NCBI RefSeq assembly: GCF_021568315.1
Contig: NZ_JAKGSI010000001.1
Span: 620,001-684,000 of the forward strand
Length of the DNA stretch: 64,000 nucleotides
Reading direction: 5' to 3'
Source of the DNA: Corynebacterium uropygiale
GTDB lineage: Bacteria > Actinomycetota > Actinomycetes > Mycobacteriales > Mycobacteriaceae
The notes under the pieces are model-generated. The model saw only the letters and a list, made by a program, of their open reading frames with translations. It did no database searches and had not been told where the DNA came from. Positions 23,205-30,390 of this stretch are shown in pieces. A program made the position numbers and the translations under genes. The first letter of the stretch is position 1; each line of letters starts with the position of its first letter.

Positions 23205-23993
23205 CTAAACCTGAGAATGTCCGGACAAGTTTCCTGGGGCTGGGGCCGGGGACGCGGCGGCCTTGCGGAGGGAGAGCCGCAGCGGGGAGGCCGTGTGCCG
23301 GTGCGTGCTCACGGAAAAACTCACGGCATCCGCGCGATAGTGATAGCTCGAGCTCTCCAGGGGGCGACGGCGCCGATCCCACGCCTGAACCCGCACGCAC
23401 AGGAGGGGCTCGCCGGGCTGAAGCCCCAGGAGTGGCGCCTCCTCGGCGGGGCAGGGGAGCGCCTCGAGGTGACGCTCAACCTCCTGGTAGTCCACGCCAT
23501 CGGCGAGGAGCCGGGCATGAAGATCCTCGGCCTCGGGCGGGAGGTCGAGCAGCGGGCGCCCGATCTCCCAGGGGAAGTGAAGGTGCTCGACGAGCACCGG
23601 CCGCCCATTCGCCGTGCGCACCCGGCTGATCGCGATGATGTTCTCCCCCTCGCGCACGTCCAGCTCGCGGGCGAGCTCCCCCTCGGCCGGGGCGGGCTCG
23701 GCGCGGAGGAGCTCATGCCCGGGCCGGTGCCCGAGCCGCCGGAGGACGGCGCCTGCAGAGATGACCCCTTCGAAGGACTCGTGCGGGGTGGTGTCCACGA
23801 CGCGCGAGCGGCGCCCCTGGCCGGAGCGGATGAGCCCCTCGTGGCGCAGCGTGTCGAGGGCCTTCCGAGCCGACCATCGCGAGCACCCAAAATGCGCTGT
23901 GAGCTCGGCTTCTGTGGGCAGTGGTGCTCCCGGGCGGGAGCTCAAGATGATCTCGCGGAGATACGCGGTGATCTGTTCGTGAATGGCGGGCAC
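23205..23993 (-). CDS. GntR-family regulator, HutC type
   Basis: The 262-aa protein has a winged HTH (about residues 5-70; PLPTEAELTAHFGCSR and ARKALDTLRHEGLI) and a UTRA/HutC effector domain (about 90-235; ISRVRTANGRPVLVEHLHF). Such regulators bind small effectors and repress transport or catabolic genes. GTG at 23993 is chosen because the HTH then begins at residue 3, as usual; no ribosome site is seen. It is the first gene before the peptide ABC operon (42-bp gap, same strand) and is divergent from the TRAP-type permease. It may control either or both. A palindrome (24029-24042) lies in the divergent region. Confidence 0.88.
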   Translation of the reverse strand: MPAIHEQITAYLREIILSSRPGAPLPTEAELTAHFGCSRWSARKALDTLRHEGLIRSGQGRRSRVVDTTPHESFEGVISAGAVLRRLGHRPGHELLRAEPAPAEGELARELDVREGENIIAISRVRTANGRPVLVEHLHFPWEIGRPLLDLPPEAEDLHARLLADGVDYQEVERHLEALPCPAEEAPLLGLQPGEPLLCVRVQAWDRRRRPLESSSYHYRADAVSFSVSTHRHTASPLRLSLRKAAASPAPAPGNLSGHSQV

Positions 23994-24028
23994 AGCAGGC
24001 CAGTCTAGCGCCGCTATGTTTTCCCCAC

Positions 24029-24042
24029 AGTGACATGTTACT
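24029..24042. promoter_or_regulatory. ACATGT-centred palindrome, candidate GntR operator
   Basis: AGTGACATGTTACT is an inverted repeat with one mismatched pair, lying between the divergent GntR (23993) and permease (24071) starts. Its core TGACATGTTA differs in one base from TAACATGTTA at 26477-26486, which lies in the other GntR-containing divergent region. Confidence 0.55.
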
Positions 24043-24070
24043 GTTGCTCGCACCACCCTGAGGACAGACT

Positions 24071-25441
24071 ATGAATGGGGACACCTTTATGGGCATTATT
24101 GCACTCCTGGTGTTTATCGCCGTGACCGTCGTGATCAACGTCGGCCTTCGCCGCGATATCGCCGAAGCCCTGCTCGTGGGGCTCATCGCTACCGCCCTCG
24201 TCGGCGGAACCCGCGCTCCCGAGCTTCTACTCACCGCGATCGTCAAAGGAGCCCAGTCGGAGGTGACCTTCGCGGGCATGGCCTTCGTCTTCATGGGGGT
24301 GGTGGTGCAGGCCACGGGCCTCATCGACCGCCTCATCGGCATCCTCAACTCCCTCTTCGGGAAGATGCGCGGCGGACCCGCATATGTCTCGACGCTCGGC
24401 TCCGCGCTCATCGGCCTCATCGCGGGCTCGACGGCCGGAAACACCGCCACCGTCGGGTCGGTGACGATCCCGTGGATGGAGCGGACCGGCTGGAAGCCGG
24501 AGCGGGCGGCCACCCTCGTCGCCGGGAACTCGGGACTCGGCGTGGCCCTGCCGCCCAACAGCACGATGTTCATCCTGCTCGCCATGCCCGTTGCGGCCGC
24601 CGTTTCCTCCTCGAGCGTCTACGTGGCGCTGGCTTGCGCGGGAGCGTACGCGGTGCTCTACCGGCTCGTCGTCGTGTGGTGGTGGGTGCGCCGTGATGGT
24701 GTCCCGCCCACCCCGGAGTCCGAGCGCCAACCGCTCCGCGAGTCCTGGGCGCAGGGGTGGCGCTCGCCGTCGATCTTCCTCGGCATCCTCATCCCGGTGA
24801 TCCTCACGATCGGGCCGGTCTCCCAGTGGCTCCAATCCGAGGTGCGCATCGGCGCCGACGGGGTCAAGGCGATCTCCATCATCGTGTGGGTTCCGATCCT
24901 CATCACGCTTATCGCGCTCGCCGAGGGCTACCGCCGCATCCGCCAGAACAACGCGCACTTCCGCGTCCAGATCAAAAAGGACATGGCCCAGTTCGCGACC
25001 GTGGGCATCTCCCTCTTCTCCGCCCTCGGCGCGGCCACCATCATGGAGGAGCTCGGGGTCGGCCCGCAGCTGTCGAACTTCCTCGGCTCCCTTGACCTGC
25101 CGCGCTCGCTCATGGTGCTCATCGTCGGGGTGATGGCGGTCATCGTCGCCACGCCGTTGAGCTCGACGGCCACCGCGGCCGCCGTCGGGGCGCCTGCCGT
25201 CGCGGCCCTCAGCGCGGTGGGGATCGACCCCGTCGTTGCGATCATCGTTGTGCTGCTGTGCACCTCGACGGAGGGGGCGTCTCCGCCAGTCGGGGCGCCG
25301 ATCTACCTGGCTGCCGGCATGGCCTCGGCGGATCCCAAGAAGATGTTCATCCCCCTCATCCTCTACTTCGTCCTGCCCATGATTGCGCTGTCCTGGCTGA
25401 TCGGGATGGGCATTCTCCCGCTGTACGTCCCGGCCGGCTAG
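24071..25441 (+). CDS. TRAP-type large permease (DctM-like)
   Basis: The 456-aa protein is hydrophobic with about 11-12 helices. It carries DctM-like stretches: FAGMAFVFMGVVVQATGLID, NSLFGKMRGGPAYVSTLGSA, GSTAGNTATVGSVTIPWM and, in the second half, STEGASPPVGAPIY. TRAP transporters import carboxylates with an external binding protein (DctP) and a small permease (DctQ). Neither is encoded here; only a 78-aa membrane protein follows. The ATG at 24071 has GAGGACAG nearby. From context (GntR regulators, a 2-hydroxyacid dehydrogenase 1 kb on) the substrate could be an organic acid, but this is inference. Confidence 0.85.
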   Translation: MNGDTFMGIIALLVFIAVTVVINVGLRRDIAEALLVGLIATALVGGTRAPELLLTAIVKGAQSEVTFAGMAFVFMGVVVQATGLIDRLIGILNSLFGKMRGGPAYVSTLGSALIGLIAGSTAGNTATVGSVTIPWMERTGWKPERAATLVAGNSGLGVALPPNSTMFILLAMPVAAAVSSSSVYVALACAGAYAVLYRLVVVWWWVRRDGVPPTPESERQPLRESWAQGWRSPSIFLGILIPVILTIGPVSQWLQSEVRIGADGVKAISIIVWVPILITLIALAEGYRRIRQNNAHFRVQIKKDMAQFATVGISLFSALGAATIMEELGVGPQLSNFLGSLDLPRSLMVLIVGVMAVIVATPLSSTATAAAVGAPAVAALSAVGIDPVVAIIVVLLCTSTEGASPPVGAPIYLAAGMASADPKKMFIPLILYFVLPMIALSWLIGMGILPLYVPAG

Positions 25442-25469
25442 GCCCTTGCACCATGAGAAAGGATCTCCG

Positions 25470-25706
25470 ATGACCCGCGTCTTTTCCCTTGTCCGCGTCC
25501 TCTTCTTCGTCTTCCTCGCACTCTTCCTTCTCGGCGGGGTGGCCATTGTGGGCGCCCAGGCCCTCGGCGTGCTGCTCCTCAACGGCGGCATGGTGACCGG
25601 GGTAAGCAAGACCCTCGCCCCGTGGGTGTTTAGCGCCGCAACGGTGTGCTCGGTGTGCGCCTTCGTCCTGCGCTATCAGCCCTCCGCGGAGAAGCCGCAG
25701 ACGTAG
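25470..25706 (+). CDS. small two-helix membrane protein, partner of the permease
   Basis: The 78-aa protein has two hydrophobic segments (about residues 7-30 and 46-66) separated by a short loop. It starts at an ATG with GAAAGGA upstream, 28 nt after the permease stop, so it is co-transcribed. It is much shorter than DctQ-type small TRAP permeases (about 160 aa, four helices). It may be a reduced partner or stabiliser. Its end overlaps the convergent GntR gene by 31 bp. No family is recognised. Confidence 0.7.
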   Translation: MTRVFSLVRVLFFVFLALFLLGGVAIVGAQALGVLLLNGGMVTGVSKTLAPWVFSAATVCSVCAFVLRYQPSAEKPQT

Positions 25707-26452
25707 GCGTTCCAGATGGCCGGCACCGCGGAATCCGGGTCGGGGTGCCCTGCGCGGCGCAGCGCCTGCCGGAGAAGGAGGCGCCCGGTGTTCTCGACGT
25801 GCGCGGCCATCGCCTGGCGGGCGCCGGGGGCATCCCCGGCGAGGATGGCCTCAATGACGGGCAGGTGCTCCCGGCGAATGTCCTCCAGAGAACGGGATGT
25901 CCCGGCCGTCGAGGGGCCGAGTATGCGCGTGTGGGTGCGCAGCTGCTCGACGAAGCGCCAGCCCCTCTCCGAGCGGCCGGTGAGCACAATGAGCCGGTGC
26001 AGCTCGGTGTCGAGGCGGAAGAAAAGCTCGGTGTCATCGGCGGAGGCGGCCGCGTCGAGGTCCTCAAGGAGCGTCTGGGTGGCGGTGCGGAAGGCGTCGA
26101 GGGCCTCGGCATCGGCTGCGAGGAGACGCGCGGCCCGGAAAGCGGCGGGGGCTTCGATTCCCAAGCGCAGAGCGAAGATCTCCGCGACATCCTCGGGGTG
26201 GGTGGGGACAATCTGGAAGCCGCGATTCTTCGTGAAGCGCACGAGCCCGGCCTCCTCAAGGCGAAGGAGGGCATCGCGGACCGGGGAGCGCGAGACCCCC
26301 AGCTGCTCAGAGAGCTGGTAGACGCTGTACCACGTGTCGCAGGGCATGGCGCCGCTGTGGACGGCGTCGCGGACGTACACCATGACTTTCTCGGTGAGAG
26401 TGAGCTCCGTGCCGGAGCGATTCACGGGCCAGTGATCCATAGCGATGATCAT
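25676..26452 (-). CDS. GntR-family regulator, FadR/FCD type
   Basis: The 258-aa protein has an N-terminal winged HTH (about 20-85; YQLSEQLGVSRSPVRDALLRLEEAGLV) and an all-helical FCD domain (about 100-230), in which the metal/ligand residues appear in RLDTELHRLI and REHLPVIEAI. LldR, GlcC and PdhR are of this type and sense lactate, glycolate or pyruvate. The start is uncertain: 26452 has AGGAG 12 nt upstream; 26440 and 26491 are also possible, but 26491 would place the palindrome 26477-26486 inside the gene. It is divergent from the 2-hydroxyacid dehydrogenase and very probably controls it. Confidence 0.88.
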   Translation of the reverse strand: MIIAMDHWPVNRSGTELTLTEKVMVYVRDAVHSGAMPCDTWYSVYQLSEQLGVSRSPVRDALLRLEEAGLVRFTKNRGFQIVPTHPEDVAEIFALRLGIEAPAAFRAARLLAADAEALDAFRTATQTLLEDLDAAASADDTELFFRLDTELHRLIVLTGRSERGWRFVEQLRTHTRILGPSTAGTSRSLEDIRREHLPVIEAILAGDAPGARQAMAAHVENTGRLLLRQALRRAGHPDPDSAVPAIWNAYVCGFSAEG

Positions 26453-26476
26453 GCCAGGATGCCCACTCCTGAGTGC

Positions 26477-26486
26477 TAACATGTTA
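26477..26486. promoter_or_regulatory. TAACATGTTA palindrome, candidate GntR operator
   Basis: A perfect 10-bp palindrome lies in the short divergent region between the FCD regulator and the dehydrogenase ATG at 26490. Only three bases separate it from that ATG, so bound protein would cover the start of transcription. A close variant is at 24029-24042. Confidence 0.6.
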
Positions 26487-26489
26487 CCC

Positions 26490-29384
26490 ATGTGTTGCGG
26501 AGATCACGATCGCGCGGAAACCCAGAGCACGGCCGCGCTCCACGCGCGAACCCGCCTGCGCACGGACATGGGAACGCGGGCGGCCTACACCTCGGATGCC
26601 TCCATTTTCCGACGGGTGCCGGCCGCCATCCTCGAGCCCCGCACGGTTCAGGACATCCGCGATGGCCTCGCTATTGCCCGGGCTAAGGGCTGGTCGGTGG
26701 TCGGCCGCGGCGGCGGGACCTCCGTCGCGGGCAATGCGATCGGGGAGGGGCTCATCATTGATACCTCCCGCCACTTCCACCGCATCCTGGACATCGACCC
26801 CGAGGCGCGCACGGCCACCGTCGAGCCCGGCGTCGTCTGCGATCAGCTCCGCGAGGCAGTGGCGGAGTACGGCCTTACCTACGGGCCGGACCCCTCCACC
26901 CATAGCCGCTGCACCATCGGCGGAATGGTGGCCAACAACGCCTGCGGCTCGCACTCCGTGGCGTGGGGGACCGCGGCGGAGAACCTCCTTGAGGTCACGC
27001 TCATGCTGGCCGACGGTCGCGAGGTCACCATCGGTGACAAAGGCTGCGATGACCCGGAGATCGACGCCGCCCTCCGCGCGCTCGCCGAGGAGAACGCGGA
27101 GATCATCGAGGCGGAGCTCGGCCGCTTCCCGCGGCAGGTCTCTGGCTATGGCCTCCACTACCTGCGCACGCACCCGGCGCGGGCGCTCGCCGGGACGGAG
27201 GGCACCGTCGGCATCATGACGCGGCTGAAGGTGAGCCTCGTGCCGGTGCCGCGGGCCACGGCCCTCGCGGTCCTTGCCTTTGACACGGTCTTTGATGCCG
27301 CGGCGGCCGCCCCGCAGCTGCGCCTGCCGGGGGTGACCACCATCGAGGGGATGGGAGGGGACCTGCTCGCGGCGCTGCGCTCGAAGAATGGGCAGGATCG
27401 GGCGGGGGAGAACCTGCCCGGGGTGGGGCCCGAGGGGGCCGAGGCCGGCGGGTGGCTCTTTTGTGAGGTCGGCGCCGAGACGGCGGAGGAGGCCTGGCGG
27501 CAGGCGGCGGCGCTCGTCGAGAAGGTGCCGGTAATGGATTCTGTCGTCGTCGATGATGCCCCGGCCATGCGGGCTTTGTGGCACATTCGGGAGTCGGCGG
27601 CAGGGATCGTTACCCGCCTTCCCGACGGCGGGGAGGCCTGGCCCAACTGGGAGGACTCCGCGGTGCCCCCGGAGAATCTGGCCGACTACCTGCGTGATCT
27701 CTACGCCCTCATGGCGAAGCATGAGTATGAGGGGATCCCCTTCGGGCACTTCGGCGAGGGCTGCGTCCACGTGCGCATCAGCTTTGACTTTGCCTCCGAG
27801 GCGGGCATCGAGCGCTTTCGCACCTTCATGGTGGAGGCCGCCCAGCTGGTGAGCCGCCACGGGGGCTCGCTCTCCGGGGAGCACGGGGATGGGCGCGCCC
27901 GCTCCGCGCTGCTCAGCGAGATGTATTCCCCCGAGATGCGCCGCCTCTTCGAGCGCTTCAGCCTCATCTTCGACCCCGATCGCATCTTCAACCCCGGCGT
28001 CCTCGTGTGGGCGGAGCCCGTGACCCAGGGGCTGCGCATGGACCCTGGCCAGGCCGCCCACGTCCCCGAGCCGCGCCACCTCTTTCCCACGGACGAGGGC
28101 AGCCTGCGCCGCGCCATCAACCGCTGCGTCGGGGTGGGGGCCTGCCGCTCGATGAGCGGGGCCATGTGCCCCTCCTTCCAGATCACCCACGACGAGGTCC
28201 ACTCCACACGCGGCCGGGCGCGCATCCTCTCCGAGGTGATGCGCGGGGAGACCCTCGACGGCTTCTCCTCGACGGAAGCCCGGGAGGCCCTCGACCTCTG
28301 CCTGAGCTGCCGGGCCTGCGCTCACGAGTGCCCGGTGAACGTCGACATGGCGAGCCTCAAAGCCGAGTTCCTCTCCCACCACTACCAGGGGAAACTCCGC
28401 CCCCGCGCCCACTACCTCATGGGCCTGCTGCCCTTCTCCATGGCGATCCTTCACCGCATCCCCGGGGCGCCGCGCGTAGTGGACGCGCTCATGCGATCCC
28501 AGCGCCTGGCGCCGATCATCGCCCGGGTGAGCGGCCTCGATCACCGGCGACCGCTCATCCGCGTGAGCCCGGTGAGCCTGCGCCGCTGGTGGCGCCGGGA
28601 CGGCCGGTCCGCCGAGGCAGCGGAGGGGACGCGGCGCGTCGTGCTCTGGCCGGACTCCTTCTCCGCCTCGCTGGACACCCGGCCCGCCCAGGCGGCGGTC
28701 TCGGTGCTGCGCACACTGGGGGTTGATCCGGTCCTGCCTTCGGAGTTCGTGTGCTGCGGGCTGACCCTCCACTCGACGGGTCAGGTCGACGGCGCGCGGG
28801 CGATCCTCGAGCGCAGCGCACGCGTCATGGCCCCCTACCTCGACGAGGGGCTGCAGGTCATCGGCCTGGAGCCCTCCTGCACCGTCATGCTCCGCAAGGA
28901 GGCGACGGGCCTCAGCACCTCCCCGGAGGTAGCACGCCTGGCGAAGGCCACGACGAGCTTCGGCGAGTTCATCGCTCCCCTGGTGGAGGAGGCCCTCCAG
29001 CGCGGGGAGGTCGCCGTCGCGAAGGAGCACGTCGCGGCGCTCACCCAGGTGCACTGCCACGAGCGCTCGCTGGGGGACCCCTCGGCCTCCCGGCGGCTCC
29101 TCGAGGCGCTGGGTGTGGAGGAATCCCAGATCGAGACGGGCTGCTGCGGCCTCGCCGGCAACTGGGGCTTCGAGCCCGGGCACGCGGAACTCTCCCGCCA
29201 GCTGGGGGAGCGGGAGCTCTTCCCGCGCGTGCGGGCGGCCAGGGAGAGCGCCGAGCGCGAGGGGACGCGCGTCGAGATCATTGCCGACGGCTTCTCCTGC
29301 CGCACCCAGGTGGAGCAGGGAACCGGAGAGCGGGCGCGGCACATCGCGGAGGTCCTCGACACGATTCTGAGGCCCGCGCCGTGA
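26490..29384 (+). CDS. FAD/Fe-S 2-hydroxyacid dehydrogenase (D-lactate or D-2-hydroxyglutarate type)
   Basis: This 964-aa protein joins two parts. Residues about 25-520 form a GlcD/VAO-type FAD domain: WSVVGRGGGTSVAGNAIG, CTIGGMVANNACGSHS, GTEGTVGI and the C-terminal EHGDGRARS. Residues about 545-960 form a GlpC/LutA-like Fe-S part with the CVGVGACRS region, a cluster motif CLSCRACAHECPV, and CCG motifs in FVCCGLTLHS and ETGCCGLAG. Such fusions oxidise D-lactate, D-2-hydroxyglutarate or glycolate and pass electrons to the quinone pool. The ATG at 26490 lies right behind the operator, so the transcript may be leaderless. The AEC transporter overlaps its stop. Confidence 0.9.
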   Translation: MCCGDHDRAETQSTAALHARTRLRTDMGTRAAYTSDASIFRRVPAAILEPRTVQDIRDGLAIARAKGWSVVGRGGGTSVAGNAIGEGLIIDTSRHFHRILDIDPEARTATVEPGVVCDQLREAVAEYGLTYGPDPSTHSRCTIGGMVANNACGSHSVAWGTAAENLLEVTLMLADGREVTIGDKGCDDPEIDAALRALAEENAEIIEAELGRFPRQVSGYGLHYLRTHPARALAGTEGTVGIMTRLKVSLVPVPRATALAVLAFDTVFDAAAAAPQLRLPGVTTIEGMGGDLLAALRSKNGQDRAGENLPGVGPEGAEAGGWLFCEVGAETAEEAWRQAAALVEKVPVMDSVVVDDAPAMRALWHIRESAAGIVTRLPDGGEAWPNWEDSAVPPENLADYLRDLYALMAKHEYEGIPFGHFGEGCVHVRISFDFASEAGIERFRTFMVEAAQLVSRHGGSLSGEHGDGRARSALLSEMYSPEMRRLFERFSLIFDPDRIFNPGVLVWAEPVTQGLRMDPGQAAHVPEPRHLFPTDEGSLRRAINRCVGVGACRSMSGAMCPSFQITHDEVHSTRGRARILSEVMRGETLDGFSSTEAREALDLCLSCRACAHECPVNVDMASLKAEFLSHHYQGKLRPRAHYLMGLLPFSMAILHRIPGAPRVVDALMRSQRLAPIIARVSGLDHRRPLIRVSPVSLRRWWRRDGRSAEAAEGTRRVVLWPDSFSASLDTRPAQAAVSVLRTLGVDPVLPSEFVCCGLTLHSTGQVDGARAILERSARVMAPYLDEGLQVIGLEPSCTVMLRKEATGLSTSPEVARLAKATTSFGEFIAPLVEEALQRGEVAVAKEHVAALTQVHCHERSLGDPSASRRLLEALGVEESQIETGCCGLAGNWGFEPGHAELSRQLGERELFPRVRAARESAEREGTRVEIIADGFSCRTQVEQGTGERARHIAEVLDTILRPAP

Positions 29385-30316
29385 CCCAGGTTCTGAGCGG
29401 ATTCGCGATCATCCTCGTCGTCATCGGGGTGGGGTGGGTGCTGGCCGCGCGGGGAACCCTCGGCCCGGGCGGGCAGCGGGCGCTCGCGAGCCTCGTCTAC
29501 GCGGTCGCCACCCCCTGCCTGCTCTTCGACACCATGACGCACTCCGACCCGGCGGTGCTCTTCTCCAGCATCCTCGGGGTGGTGGCGCTCTCGGCGCTGC
29601 TCGTGGGGGCGTTCTTCTTTCTGCTCTGCCGTTTTGTGCTGCGGCGCAGCGCGGCGGAGTCGATCATCGGGATGCTGTCGAGCTCCTATGCCAACGGGGG
29701 AAACCTGGGGATCCCGCTGGCCGCCTACGTGTTGGGGGACGCGAGCGTCGTCATCCCGGTCATGCTCTTTCAGATCGCCTTCTATGCCCCGCTGAGCCTC
29801 AGCGCTCTGGAGGTGTGCACCTCCTCCGGGCGGACCCGCTGGCAGTCGCAGGTGAGGACCGTTCTGGGCAATCCGATGCTGCTGTCCTCGGTGTTCGGAT
29901 GCGTGGTGACGCTCAGCGGGTGGCGGGTGCCGGCGGTGATTGCGCAGCCGGTGAGCATTCTCGGTGGGGCGTCGGTGCCCCTTGCGCTGCTCGTGTTTGG
30001 GATGTCGCTGCGCGGGGCGCGGGTGCTCGGGGAGGAAGGGCGGCGCGTCGACGTCCTGCTGGCCTCAGCGGCGAAAAACCTCCTCCAGCCGTTGCTCAGT
30101 GCGGCGCTGGGGGCCTGGGTTTTTGGGATGAGCGGGGAGATGCTGCGGGCCGTCGTCGTCCTGGGGGCGCTGCCCACCGCCCAAAATGTCTATACCTATG
30201 CGGTGAAGTTCCGCGTGGGGGAGGAGCAGGCGCGCGATGCCGGGGTGGTGAGCACCCTCGTGAGCGTGCCGGTGATTATGGTGATCGCGCTCCTTTCCCA
30301 CGGAGTACCCACCTGA
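29381..30316 (+). CDS. AEC-family (auxin efflux carrier-like) transporter
   Basis: The 311-aa membrane protein has about ten helices in two five-helix halves. The first half contains YAVATPCLLFDTM and SSSYANGGNLGIPLAAYVLG, the usual proline/glycine-rich AEC signatures. In bacteria this family moves organic acids such as malate or lactate. GTG at 29381 overlaps the dehydrogenase stop (GTGA), so the transporter is made together with the enzyme and may carry its substrate or product. The start GTG lacks a separate ribosome site, consistent with translational coupling. Confidence 0.88.
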   Translation: MTQVLSGFAIILVVIGVGWVLAARGTLGPGGQRALASLVYAVATPCLLFDTMTHSDPAVLFSSILGVVALSALLVGAFFFLLCRFVLRRSAAESIIGMLSSSYANGGNLGIPLAAYVLGDASVVIPVMLFQIAFYAPLSLSALEVCTSSGRTRWQSQVRTVLGNPMLLSSVFGCVVTLSGWRVPAVIAQPVSILGGASVPLALLVFGMSLRGARVLGEEGRRVDVLLASAAKNLLQPLLSAALGAWVFGMSGEMLRAVVVLGALPTAQNVYTYAVKFRVGEEQARDAGVVSTLVSVPVIMVIALLSHGVPT

Positions 30317-30390
30317 TCGGGTGGGTCCTGGGGCTCCTGAACTGGGATAATGATGAGACCCCCAAAATCACCCTGCTATGATCATCCTTT

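Noticed and set aside
26484-29342. 952-codon open frame opposite the 2-hydroxyacid dehydrogenase
   Set aside because: Antisense shadow of a GC-rich gene. No domain is recognisable, and the sense frame has FAD and Fe-S motifs along its length.
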